Source: Ferruginibacter sp.
GTDB lineage: Bacteria > Bacteroidota > Bacteroidia > Chitinophagales > Chitinophagaceae
Reading direction: 5' to 3'
DNA length: 64,000 nucleotides
Assembly (NCBI GenBank): GCA_014379625.1
Contig: JACMLJ010000051.1
Span: 1-64,000 of the forward strand
Positions within the stretch are counted from its first letter, which is position 1. Each line of letters opens with the position of its first letter. A model generated the notes under the pieces. It made no database searches. It saw only the letters and a program-made list of their open reading frames with translations, and was not told where the DNA came from. Positions 54,237 to 62,756 of this stretch are shown here, piece by piece. A program made the position numbers and the translations under genes.

Positions 54237-54460
54237 TTTTTTTTGAGATAAAAGATATATTGCGTTGGTGTATTTGTTTAATGAATTAAGAGAACGGCTT
54301 CCTTCTTTGCATCCGGAGCGTTTTCACTTACCAGCAAAAAAATAAAAGGTAAATTGCGAAGCTTCTGTAATATTATCCCTTCGGGGTTTTTAAAGCATGA
54401 AAGGCTGCTGATTAAATTTTAATCTGCCTACCCCCGGGAGAAAAATAAAGCCGTATTGCT

Positions 54461-54468
54461 TACTTTTG
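54461..54468 (+). promoter_or_regulatory. -7 element immediately before the 54.5-kb operon
   Basis: TACTTTTG matches TAnnTTTG and ends 5 bp before the ATG at 54474. If it is a promoter, transcription would begin at or near the start codon. Confidence 0.5.
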
Positions 54469-54473
54469 TGTTA

Positions 54474-55757
54474 ATGCTAAAAATAATTCCCCTTGCCACT
54501 TCACTGTTCCTGTTTTTTTCATTTATTGCATTTTCTCAAACGGAAAATCCTGTTTATTATAATGGGGCTACCAGGGAAAAAAGAAACAGCCTGTACAGGA
54601 ATATTGTACAAAACACCATCACTAAAAATTTATCGTTCCCTTTAAACGCAGATACAGAAGACAAATGGACGAATGCTTTTTGGGGAATGGAATTACTTCA
54701 ATACAAATCACCCTGGACAGACGGGAGAATTCATCTTGCCTTTGATTCAATTGAAAAAAGAAGCACGGGCTTTCAGCGGGCATTATTGGAACTGGGATAT
54801 ACCAGCTATACCGAAAGCTTTATAAAACAGGTAACATCCCTCCTGAATCATACCAGGGATGCCAAGGTATTCGCAATGAGCGCCGAATACCTACTGGTAA
54901 ATAACAGGAACTTTTTTGCTGGTATCAACCTGGAAGATAAAAAAAACCGGCTCATCAGGAATGAAAAAGACGAAGCCATCACCAGCCAGTTATTTTACAA
55001 TATACAGCACCCGCCGCATCAAAAGAACTGCAATCCTGTTGAGGGCCTGCTTAGCCGGGATTTTTTAAAACACCATACCATACTTTATAGTTTTCAGCGA
55101 AGGAACCGAAATTACCCGGGGCTTGCGATGGTCAGGGATACATTGGGTAATTTTATAACGGATGAAACAGGCGCCGTTTTTTCCGTACCGCAACTGGCAA
55201 GAAGTATCAATAACCTGCCCGGCTATTTAACCAATGGTAATACACCCCAGGGAATTTTCAGGATGTATGGATTTGATACCAGCAAAACTACTTTTATTGG
55301 TCCAACTACCAATATACAGCTAACCATGCCTTTTGAAACCAGCCTTCAACATTTTTTTAATGATTCCACCATTACCGATTCGCTCTGGACCGAAGAATGG
55401 TATAAAAAGCTATTGCCGCCGGACATTAACAACTGCAGGCCGGTATATGGATCCTTTTACGCCGGTAAAGCCGGTAGAACCGAAATTATTGCACATGGCA
55501 CCACTGTAGATCCTGCCTATTATGCGGGCGAAATATATTATCCGCAAACCCCTACAATGGGCTGTTTATGCACAAAAGAAACCTGGAGCGATGTTGATGG
55601 CAAAAGACTGGAAAGTGACCAGCAAAAATTAACAAATGCTGTCCAAAAAGCCGGTGGCGCCAATGGATATTGCGTGGTAATAGAAATAGATGATATGCAA
55701 AAACCCGTCACCATCCATGAAATTTTATCTTTGCTAAAACCGGGAACCTCCAAATGA
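54474..55757 (+). CDS. Secreted hypothetical protein with L,D-transpeptidase-like motif (427 aa)
   Basis: It has a signal peptide (MLKIIPLATSLFLFFSFIAFSQ) from the ATG at 54474. Most of the protein is not recognised. Near residue 345-375 the order REIIAHG-like (RTEIIAHGTTVD), YYPQTPTMGCLCTKE resembles the His-Gly...Gly-Cys of YkuD L,D-transpeptidases, which form 3-3 cross-links in the wall. This is an inference from motif order alone. The next gene overlaps by 4 bp (ATGA). Confidence 0.72.
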   Translation: MLKIIPLATSLFLFFSFIAFSQTENPVYYNGATREKRNSLYRNIVQNTITKNLSFPLNADTEDKWTNAFWGMELLQYKSPWTDGRIHLAFDSIEKRSTGFQRALLELGYTSYTESFIKQVTSLLNHTRDAKVFAMSAEYLLVNNRNFFAGINLEDKKNRLIRNEKDEAITSQLFYNIQHPPHQKNCNPVEGLLSRDFLKHHTILYSFQRRNRNYPGLAMVRDTLGNFITDETGAVFSVPQLARSINNLPGYLTNGNTPQGIFRMYGFDTSKTTFIGPTTNIQLTMPFETSLQHFFNDSTITDSLWTEEWYKKLLPPDINNCRPVYGSFYAGKAGRTEIIAHGTTVDPAYYAGEIYYPQTPTMGCLCTKETWSDVDGKRLESDQQKLTNAVQKAGGANGYCVVIEIDDMQKPVTIHEILSLLKPGTSK

Positions 55758-56149
55758 AACCAGCTATCAGCACCAGGGATGATATAGAAAAACTAATCCT
55801 TCATTTTTATGAAAAAGTAAAACCCGACCCTTCAATTGGTTTTATATTTACCGATCTGGTTCATATAGATTGGGAACACCATATTCCGGTGATCATAGAT
55901 TTTTGGGAAACCATATTACTCGATAACCCGGTTTATAAAAAAAATGCCATGGAAATACATTATGAACTGAATAAAAAAATTCCGTTAAACAGCAAGCACT
56001 TTGAAACCTGGCTTTCCTTATTTACCTTATCTGTAGATGAATTATATGAAGGCAAAACGGCTACCCTCGCCAAAACCCGTGCAAAATCAATTGCAGGTGT
56101 GATGCAATTTAAGCTGGAAGGACTCAATAATAATAAATCCCTGATCTGA
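55754..56149 (+). CDS. Group III truncated haemoglobin
   Basis: The 131-aa protein fits the trHb3 family: DIEKLILHFYEKVKPDPSIGFIF, HHIPVIIDFWETILLDN around the distal pocket, and KKIPLNSKHFETWLSLFTLSVDELYEG in which the proximal His is probably HF of SKHFETW. trHb3 proteins bind O2 or NO, but their role is not settled. It overlaps the upstream gene by 4 bp and the downstream acetyltransferase by one base, so the three are translationally coupled. Confidence 0.92.
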   Translation: MKPAISTRDDIEKLILHFYEKVKPDPSIGFIFTDLVHIDWEHHIPVIIDFWETILLDNPVYKKNAMEIHYELNKKIPLNSKHFETWLSLFTLSVDELYEGKTATLAKTRAKSIAGVMQFKLEGLNNNKSLI

Positions 56150-56598
56150 TGGAACCGGACTGGAAATTCAATTCTTTTGATCAGCTATCGGCTTTCGAAG
56201 TATACACTATACTGCGATTGCGGAACGAAGTTTTTGTAGTTGAACAAAATTGTGTGTACCAGGATGCGGACAATAAAGATTCGCTAAGTTATCACCTAAG
56301 CGGATGGGATGATACTACTCTTGTTGCCTATTGCCGCCTGTTACCACCTGGTATTTCTTTCCCTGAAGCCAGCATCGGGCGGGTAGTTATTTCACCTGGG
56401 TACAGGCATCTCGGCTATGGCCGGAAATTAATGGAACTGGCTGTCGGACTTACTTTAAAGCAGTTTACATGTAAACAAATTACCATAGGAGCGCAACTGT
56501 ACCTCGAAACATTCTATCAATCCCTTGGCTTTGTTCGCATAGGTGAAACTTACCTCGAAGATAATATCTCCCATATTGAAATGCAATTCACCATTTAA
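56149..56598 (+). CDS. GNAT acetyltransferase, ElaA type
   Basis: The 149-aa protein follows ElaA: FDQLSAFEVYTILRLRNEVFVVEQNCVYQDADNKD, LVAYCRLLPPGISFPEASIGRVV, GYRHLGYGRKLMELAV with the acetyl-CoA loop, and AQLYLETFYQSLGFVRIGE. It acetylates an unknown substrate. The ATGA/TGATG overlap with the haemoglobin gene indicates cotranscription. The next gene, an outer-membrane protein, starts 130 bp downstream. Confidence 0.92.
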   Translation: MEPDWKFNSFDQLSAFEVYTILRLRNEVFVVEQNCVYQDADNKDSLSYHLSGWDDTTLVAYCRLLPPGISFPEASIGRVVISPGYRHLGYGRKLMELAVGLTLKQFTCKQITIGAQLYLETFYQSLGFVRIGETYLEDNISHIEMQFTI

Positions 56599-56728
56599 TT
56601 TTGGTCTTTTTGGCAATATTTAACCAGACTGCACGTTCTTCTTCAGAAGATACCAGATTTGTTAGTTAGCCCTGCATTTGACTAATAAACTGTATACCTT
56701 ATTCCAATAGTCCTAAACCCGGTGATAC

Positions 56729-57730
56729 ATGAAAAAACTTTTACGCTGCTTAATCCGTATAGGATTTCTCACGCTGTTGTTCATACTCTATCTTTTTTCA
56801 CCAGCTAACGCACAGCATTTTATTTTAGGAAATGAAAAAGTAAAAATAGAAGCCGGATTAAATTTCGGGCCTACATTTTTTTTAGGTGACCTGGGCGGCC
56901 ACCGTGGTAAAGGAACCACATTCATTAAAGATGTAAACATACAGCTTACCAAGGTAATGAAGGGTGCATTCATCAGCTTTTATCCCACCGACTGGTTTGG
57001 TTTCAGGATAGCGGCACAATATACCTATGTGGAAGGAAGGGATGAACTGATTAATACAAAGGGCGAAGATGAGTTGTACCGCAAACAAAGAAACCTTGAT
57101 TTTAAAAGCAATATGTTTGAAGCTTATGCGGCGGCCGAAATCTTTCCTTTGATGCTGTTTAATATTAATAAGGAAGATTACGATCCAAGGTACCGGCCCT
57201 ATTTTTTTATAGGCGCGGGAATGTTTAAATATAATCCAAAAGGAACGATCACTGACCAGAATGGTAATGTTACCTGGTTTGACCTGAAGCCTTTACGCAC
57301 CGAAGGCCAGGGCTTTGCAGAATACCCTAAAAGAAAACCCTATTCCTTAACCCAGTTGAATATCCCGCTGGGAGGCGGCATAAAATACCTGGCTTCGGAA
57401 AGGGTTAATATTGCTTTTGAACTATTGTACAGGAAAACTTTCACGGATTATATTGATGATTTAAGTACGGATTATGTTGATCCGGATTTATTTGATAAAT
57501 ACCTGGATCCTGCGGACGCAATCATTGCAAGGCAAATTAACGACAAAGCATTTACCAGTTATATTCCGGGTTCTCCACGCTTTGTACCAGGCTATCAACG
57601 TGGCAATCCTAAAAATATGGATGCGTACTTTTCTTTTGTATTAAAATTTGGTGTAAGGCTGGGGGATATTTATAACAGTACTAAAGACAGAAATGTAGCA
57701 AACCAGGCGAGGTGCCCTGCAAGATTTTAA
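56729..57730 (+). CDS. Outer-membrane beta-barrel protein, DUF6089/PorG-like
   Basis: The 333-aa protein has a signal peptide (ending ANAQ) and a barrel with KVKIEAGLNFGPTFFLGDLGG, SFYPTDWFGFRIAAQYTYVEG, RPYFFIGAGMFKYNPKG, PYSLTQLNIPLGGGIKYLA and NIAFELLYRKTFTDYIDDLSTDYVD. These segments match what I recall of DUF6089/PorG, a T9SS accessory barrel. A role in type IX secretion is therefore inferred; it could also be a paralogue of other function. A small sorting-domain-like gene follows 23 bp downstream. Confidence 0.82.
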   Translation: MKKLLRCLIRIGFLTLLFILYLFSPANAQHFILGNEKVKIEAGLNFGPTFFLGDLGGHRGKGTTFIKDVNIQLTKVMKGAFISFYPTDWFGFRIAAQYTYVEGRDELINTKGEDELYRKQRNLDFKSNMFEAYAAAEIFPLMLFNINKEDYDPRYRPYFFIGAGMFKYNPKGTITDQNGNVTWFDLKPLRTEGQGFAEYPKRKPYSLTQLNIPLGGGIKYLASERVNIAFELLYRKTFTDYIDDLSTDYVDPDLFDKYLDPADAIIARQINDKAFTSYIPGSPRFVPGYQRGNPKNMDAYFSFVLKFGVRLGDIYNSTKDRNVANQARCPARF

Positions 57731-57753
57731 TAATTAATTTTCAATCATAACCA

Positions 57754-58122
57754 ATGAAAAACAATTTACAGACCAACCCCCTGTTGTTTAAAATGATTGT
57801 ATTGATTACCTGCTCTATGCTGGTAATGCTGTATAACAAATCATTGGCCGCAGAAGCCCCGCCGATCTCGTATACCACCACAAGGGTAGCTGTCAATTTT
57901 ACTCATAATACAGAAAAAAATGAATTGATCATCAGGGTGAAATCCGGCAGGGAAGCCATTATGCAATTATTTATTTTTTCAGCCGATGGAATACTGATAA
58001 GGGAAGTGGCGGTAAATACTCGCAAAATGACTACCATTAAAGGTTTAAAGAAGGGCTTTTATTTATATGAGTGTTTTGATCATGACGAAAGAATGAAAAG
58101 CGGCAGTTTACTAATAAAATAG
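57754..58122 (+). CDS. Small secreted protein resembling a lone T9SS sorting domain (122 aa)
   Basis: After a hydrophobic signal segment (to about residue 32, ALAAEA-like), the remaining 90 residues follow the sorting-domain pattern: NELIIRVKSGREAIMQLFIFSADGILIREV, then TIKGLKKGFYLYECFDHDERMKSGSLLIK. In normal cargo this domain follows a catalytic part; here there is none. The usual P-N-P opening is absent, so it is a degenerate or lone version. It is paired with the PorG-like gene. Confidence 0.7.
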   Translation: MKNNLQTNPLLFKMIVLITCSMLVMLYNKSLAAEAPPISYTTTRVAVNFTHNTEKNELIIRVKSGREAIMQLFIFSADGILIREVAVNTRKMTTIKGLKKGFYLYECFDHDERMKSGSLLIK

Positions 58123-58429
58123 TCTAGTGTTTTTTGATGCTTACAATAAATGGTCGGCGAGATAAAGGAGTTAACCCCGGGAAAACCACGTACATCGCTG
58201 TACGGTGCACACCCCTGAAACCACAACTTTACAACTTCGATATCATCCCTGCCATTTTTAAAAAGGCCCGTACCAACAGTATGGGCCTTTCTTTATTTGT
58301 AATTCCATCTCGGGTATAACCACAGGCTTAATTCTTCAATGATTGTTCCCTTAATTTGGAAGCAACAAAAGGCAATGCTTGCAACCATCCTCCGATTACA
58401 CCAAACATCATTCAATCCCGCATCCGCCT
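58123..58429. other. Intergenic region with terminator
   Basis: The 307-bp gap between convergent genes holds a terminator (58262-58296). Two short frames (58134-58319 and 58356-58571) look spurious. Confidence 0.6.
58262..58296 (+). terminator. Rho-independent terminator
   Basis: AAAGGCCC (58262-58269) pairs with GGGCCTTT (58283-58290), followed by CTTTATTT. Confidence 0.75.
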
Positions 58430-58987
58430 TTATTCATCTTCCGGATCAAAATTTTCCATGAATCCTTTCGCATCAAAAGGTTCTTCATCATCCGGAAATT
58501 CAGCCGGATCATTAAACAGCCGCCATTCGTCCGGCAGGTCCTTTTTTTTATCAAATGAACTTACCCACTGAATAAAAATCATTCTAAACGCTTCGATCTC
58601 CTCCTTCAGTACATCCAAATATTTTTCTTCTATACTATGAATAGTTTTGCAGGCCCATAACTGCGTCTTCAACTGGCAGATGTTAATTTTAATAATCACC
58701 GCAGTTTCCATCATGATGGAATACACTTCATGGACTACTAAGGCCCCTCGTATTTTACCGGGCACAATCATGGCATTGTCCAGCATCAGGCGCTTAGTCA
58801 TTTCGCCATCATCATCACCAGGCAACAGATCGCAAATAGTTTGGGTGATATTTAGAATATCAATGGCTTTTTTAAACAGTGCGTTGCCATGAACCTTAAC
58901 CGGTTTCCGGTTTTCACTATCACTTTGATCCCCCTTATCCTTAAAGTTTTCGGCCCTGAAAAAATTGCCTAAATTATCATCACTCAT
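58430..58987 (-). CDS. Conserved hypothetical protein (185 aa)
   Basis: A soluble acidic protein without signal or membrane segments. It has a helical core NALFKKAIDILNITQTICDLLP, GEMTKRLMLDNAMIVPGKIRGA and a long helix QLKTQLWACKTIHSIEEKYLDVLKEEIEAF, then an Asp/Glu-rich tail. I recall similar proteins in other Bacteroidota, often near uvrA, but no function. It starts 12 bp after the uvrA stop on the same strand. Confidence 0.8.
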   Translation of the reverse strand: MSDDNLGNFFRAENFKDKGDQSDSENRKPVKVHGNALFKKAIDILNITQTICDLLPGDDDGEMTKRLMLDNAMIVPGKIRGALVVHEVYSIMMETAVIIKINICQLKTQLWACKTIHSIEEKYLDVLKEEIEAFRMIFIQWVSSFDKKKDLPDEWRLFNDPAEFPDDEEPFDAKGFMENFDPEDE

Positions 58988-58998
58988 ACATGAAATTT

Positions 58999-61900
58999 TT
59001 ATTTTAACTCCGCCTTTAAGTATTGTCCCGTAAAGCTATCGCTTACCTTTACAAGGTCTTCGGGCAATCCCTCAAATAAAATCAGTCCGCCGCCTTCACC
59101 GCCTTCGGGTCCGATATCAATAATATGATCCGCCACTTTTATCACATCCATATTATGTTCTATCACCAATACAGTATTTCCCCTTTCCACCAATTTATTC
59201 AATACCTCCAGCAAATGCTGAATATCCTGGAAATGGAGTCCTGTGGTTGGTTCATCTAAGATATAAAAAGTTTTGCCTGTGTCCTTTTTTCCAAGTTCGG
59301 TAGATAATTTTACACGTTGGGCCTCTCCTCCACTAAGCGTCACCGCACTTTGGCCAAGTGTAATATAGCCAAGTCCAACCTCCTTCAGCACTTTTATTTT
59401 GCGGTAAATAAAGGGCACCGCCTGGAAAAACTCCACGGCTTCATCCACCGTCATATCCAATACATCACTGATCGATTTACCTTTGTACCGGATCTCCAAT
59501 GTTTCCCGGTTGTACCTTTTGCCGTTGCACTTTTCACAATGCACATATACATCCGGCAAAAAATTCATTTCAATTACCCGCATCCCGCCGCCTTCGCAAA
59601 CATCGCACCTGCCGCTTTTTACATTAAACGAAAAACGGCCGGCATTGTAACCGCGGATCTTTGCTTCCGGTACCGCGGCAAACAAAGTACGGATATCCGT
59701 AAAAAATCCGCAATAGGTGGCAGGGTTGCTCCGGGGTGTTCTTCCGATGGGCGACTGGTCTATCTCAATCACTTTATCAATATGCTCCAATCCTTTGATG
59801 GACTTATATTCCAGCGGGTTCATCTTAGAATCATAACAGTGTTTGGCCAGTAAAGGATAAAGCGTTTCATTGATCAGCGTTGATTTTCCACTGCCACTCA
59901 CCCCGGTGATCAAAATCAGTTTGCCCAGGGGAAATTTTACCGCCAGGTTTTTTAAATTATTTCCGCTGGCGCCTTTTAATTCCAAAAAACTGCCATTTCC
60001 TTTTCGCCTTTCTTTTGGCACTTCAATGGATTTTTCACCGCTTAAATAGAGCGCTGTGTCCGATCCGGAAGCCAGCACCTGTTGTGGTGTGCCCATCGCC
60101 ACTATCTCACCACCATGCTTACCCGCTTTTGGACCAATATCCACCAGGTAGTCGGCTGCCAGCATAATATCTTTGTCATGCTCTACCACCAACACGCTGT
60201 TGCCAATATTTCTTAAATTTCGCAAAGCGCCGATTAACCGCTGGTTATCCCGTTGATGCAAACCAATACTGGGTTCATCCAGTATATAAGTAATCCCCTG
60301 CAGTTGTGACCCGATCTGGGTAGCCAGCCGGATGCGTTGTGATTCGCCACCACTCAGGCTTTTTGAAGAACGGTTGATGGTGAGATAGGTTAGTCCGACA
60401 TCCAGTAAAAATTGTAACCGCTCCCTGATTTCTTTTAATACATCTTTCGCAATGGCGTTTTGTTTAACGCTCAGTCTTGTTTCAACCTCCCCAAACCAGC
60501 GGGCCAGTTTATCTAAGTTGAGCGAACTAAGTTCTTCGATATTTTTTCCATCTACTTTAAACCAAAGGCTTTCTTTTCTTAAACGGCTGCCGTTGCAGGT
60601 GGGACATGGCTTCAGCTCCATAAACTTTTCTACCCAGTCACGCATTGCCTCCGTAGTACTACTGCCCGTAAACCAGCGTTTAAGCATGGGGATAATGCCC
60701 TCGAAACTTCCGTCGGCCGAGGGGGAGTAATTCGAATAGCCTGAGTCGCCCCCGGCCCCTGAAGGGGAGGTCTGCAAACCTTCCGCTGTATAGGTAGATT
60801 CATTGAGGTCGAAATCTTGGTCCTCATTTATGTTCGCGCCCTCGGGATTGCCGTGTAAAAGAATATTTAATGATTGGGGCGACAGGCTGCTGATGGGTTT
60901 ATCTAAACTGATCTTATTTTTTTTTGCTACTGCTTCCACATTTTTGTACATATAGGCTTCCCGTTCTTCGCCCAGCGGGGCGATGGCGCCTTCTTTGATG
61001 GATAAGTTTTGATCGGGTAAAACAGCTTCCATACTGATGGTGTACACATTTCCCAGGCCCTTACAGGTGGGACAGGCTCCATACGGGCTGTTAAAGGAGA
61101 AGGCATTTGGGGAGGGCTCTTCATAGCTAATTCCTGTATCAATACACATTAATTGCTTGCTATACATGGCCTCCCCGGGCCTTTCCAAATGGGTTTCAGA
61201 TACTGCTCTTTTTTTATCTCTTTTCGAAGTACCGCCGGGTTCCTCTTTAATCCCACCTTTGGTGGTTTGGGGGGTTGCTTGTGGTGCTACAAACATTAAA
61301 TCTTTTCCCAACTGCAAAGCTTTTTGTACGCTCTGGCTCAGCCGTACTTTCATTTCTTCATTCACGGGCAACCTGTCTACCACCAATTCTATATCATGAA
61401 TTTTATACCGGTCAACCTGCATTTTTGCTACGAGGTCCTTTATTTCCCCGTCAATCCTTACTTTCAAATATCCCTTTTTGCGAATATCTTCAAACAGTTC
61501 GCGGTAGTGCCCTTTCCGGCCACGTACCAATGGCGCCAGCAAGCTGATATTTTTATTGTTGAATTTTGAAAAGATGTTTAATACAATTTCCTCTTCGCTG
61601 AACTTCACCATCTTTTTGCCCGTATTGTAACTATACGCTTCTCCTGCTCTGGCATAAAGCAGGCGCAGGAAATCATATATCTCGGTAATAGTGCCTACGG
61701 TGCTGCGTGGATTTTTATTGGTGGTCTTTTGTTCAATGGAAATTACCGGTGAAAGCCCGGTGATCTTGTCAACATCCGGACGTTCCATATCTCCCATAAA
61801 CTGGCGGGCATAAGCGCTAAAACTTTCCATATAGCGCCGCTGGCCTTCATTGTAAATGGTATCAAAAGCAAGGGACGATTTACCGCTACCACTTACCCCG

Positions 61901-62031
61901 GTAAATACCACCAATTGATTTTTTGGAATTCTAATGTCAATGTTTTTCAGGTTGTGTTCCCTTGCCCCAAAAACTTCTATAAATTCTGTATGTATTACTT
62001 CTTTTCCGGGGGATTTTTTCTCTTTTACCAT
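58999..62031 (-). CDS. uvrA: Excinuclease ABC subunit A with two in-frame inserts
   Basis: UvrA is the damage-recognition ATPase of nucleotide excision repair. The 1010-aa protein has two ABC ATPases: Walker A GVSGSGKSSLAFDTIY near residue 51 and GVSGSGKSTLINETLYP later, signature motifs LSGGESQRIRLATQ and LSGGEAQRVKLSTEL, and zinc modules with CPTCKGLG, CPTCNG and CDVCEGGGMR...CEKCNG. E. coli UvrA has 940 residues. Two stretches explain most of the excess: residues 249-286 (Gln/Thr/Lys/Arg-rich) and 418-442 (Gly/Ser-rich). Both are encoded by GC-rich palindrome-bearing DNA. Core motifs are intact. Confidence 0.95.
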   Translation of the reverse strand: MVKEKKSPGKEVIHTEFIEVFGAREHNLKNIDIRIPKNQLVVFTGVSGSGKSSLAFDTIYNEGQRRYMESFSAYARQFMGDMERPDVDKITGLSPVISIEQKTTNKNPRSTVGTITEIYDFLRLLYARAGEAYSYNTGKKMVKFSEEEIVLNIFSKFNNKNISLLAPLVRGRKGHYRELFEDIRKKGYLKVRIDGEIKDLVAKMQVDRYKIHDIELVVDRLPVNEEMKVRLSQSVQKALQLGKDLMFVAPQATPQTTKGGIKEEPGGTSKRDKKRAVSETHLERPGEAMYSKQLMCIDTGISYEEPSPNAFSFNSPYGACPTCKGLGNVYTISMEAVLPDQNLSIKEGAIAPLGEEREAYMYKNVEAVAKKNKISLDKPISSLSPQSLNILLHGNPEGANINEDQDFDLNESTYTAEGLQTSPSGAGGDSGYSNYSPSADGSFEGIIPMLKRWFTGSSTTEAMRDWVEKFMELKPCPTCNGSRLRKESLWFKVDGKNIEELSSLNLDKLARWFGEVETRLSVKQNAIAKDVLKEIRERLQFLLDVGLTYLTINRSSKSLSGGESQRIRLATQIGSQLQGITYILDEPSIGLHQRDNQRLIGALRNLRNIGNSVLVVEHDKDIMLAADYLVDIGPKAGKHGGEIVAMGTPQQVLASGSDTALYLSGEKSIEVPKERRKGNGSFLELKGASGNNLKNLAVKFPLGKLILITGVSGSGKSTLINETLYPLLAKHCYDSKMNPLEYKSIKGLEHIDKVIEIDQSPIGRTPRSNPATYCGFFTDIRTLFAAVPEAKIRGYNAGRFSFNVKSGRCDVCEGGGMRVIEMNFLPDVYVHCEKCNGKRYNRETLEIRYKGKSISDVLDMTVDEAVEFFQAVPFIYRKIKVLKEVGLGYITLGQSAVTLSGGEAQRVKLSTELGKKDTGKTFYILDEPTTGLHFQDIQHLLEVLNKLVERGNTVLVIEHNMDVIKVADHIIDIGPEGGEGGGLILFEGLPEDLVKVSDSFTGQYLKAELK
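60706..60780. repeat. In-frame insert 2 in uvrA
   Basis: This stretch codes for residues 418-442. On the plus strand it has GGCCGAGGGGG at one end and CGCCCCCGGCC at the other, and an inner CCCCTGAAGGGG. The peptide is Gly/Ser-rich. Confidence 0.55.
61174..61287. repeat. In-frame insert 1 in uvrA
   Basis: This stretch codes for residues 249-286. The plus strand contains CCCACCTTTGGTGG near its right end. The peptide is charged and Pro/Thr-rich, unlike the flanking UvrA sequence. Confidence 0.5.
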
Positions 62032-62128
62032 GTATACTTACTTGCTTAGGGTAAAGGTACAAAACAAAATGTGTGGTATTTGGTTGGTGATCCCTTTGTT
62101 TATTAATTTGCACACTTAATGCAACCAC

Positions 62129-62680
62129 ATGTTATTTAATTTATTTGGCAAAAAGGAGGAAGAACCGGGGGATCGTATTTTTGCCGACAAGGTATATATT
62201 AGCTCCGAAGCCAAAATGAATGCCTGTTTGCAGCTGTCAAAAGATCAACCGGAAACGTTATTTATTGCCTGGTTTACAGATACTGCCCGCAAATACAAGG
62301 ATTTTTTTATACAAAATGGGTTGGGTGAATCCAGTATAACCGAAGCCCGTTTGATCCATACCGCGCTGCTTCAAAACCATATACCGGTCTTTTTAGAACA
62401 TTACCCGCTGCATTCCAAAGAAATAGCGTTAGTAGAAAACTGGCCGCAAAAAAAAATGCTTGTATACAGTGCGATGGACGACCCACTTTTCAAACATTTT
62501 GGGAGCGATAAAATGATCCCGTTCATTCAACTGCTCGGGATAAAAAAAAGTGAAGCGATCGAACATGCTTATGTAACACAATCCATCATTAAAGGACAAC
62601 AAAAAATTGCCGACAGGGTAAGCATAGAACAGTCGGCCAACTCACAGGCAGAGTGGATGGAAAGAAATTTAGGCATGTAG
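62129..62680 (+). CDS. Conserved hypothetical protein (183 aa)
   Basis: A soluble protein with no signal peptide (MLFNLFGKKEEEPGDRIFADK). It has AWFTDTARKYKDFF and a C-terminal helical region IIKGQQKIADRVSIEQSANSQAEWM. The central part (ITEARLIHTALLQNHIPVFLEHYPLHSKE) reads like an alpha/beta fold. I recall it as a Bacteroidota hypothetical sometimes beside recQ or uvrA, but cannot name a function. It diverges from uvrA with a 97-bp gap and converges on recQ. Confidence 0.78.
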   Translation: MLFNLFGKKEEEPGDRIFADKVYISSEAKMNACLQLSKDQPETLFIAWFTDTARKYKDFFIQNGLGESSITEARLIHTALLQNHIPVFLEHYPLHSKEIALVENWPQKKMLVYSAMDDPLFKHFGSDKMIPFIQLLGIKKSEAIEHAYVTQSIIKGQQKIADRVSIEQSANSQAEWMERNLGM

Positions 62681-62756
62681 TTTCACGTAGCGCGTGATGC
62701 ATAATCGACCTCGGCGGTTTAATACATTTCACCTTCTTTTTAGGCTCCCGGATTGG

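Noticed and set aside
58134-58571. Short frames at 58134-58319 and 58356-58571
   Set aside because: One crosses a terminator and the other lies antisense to a conserved gene.
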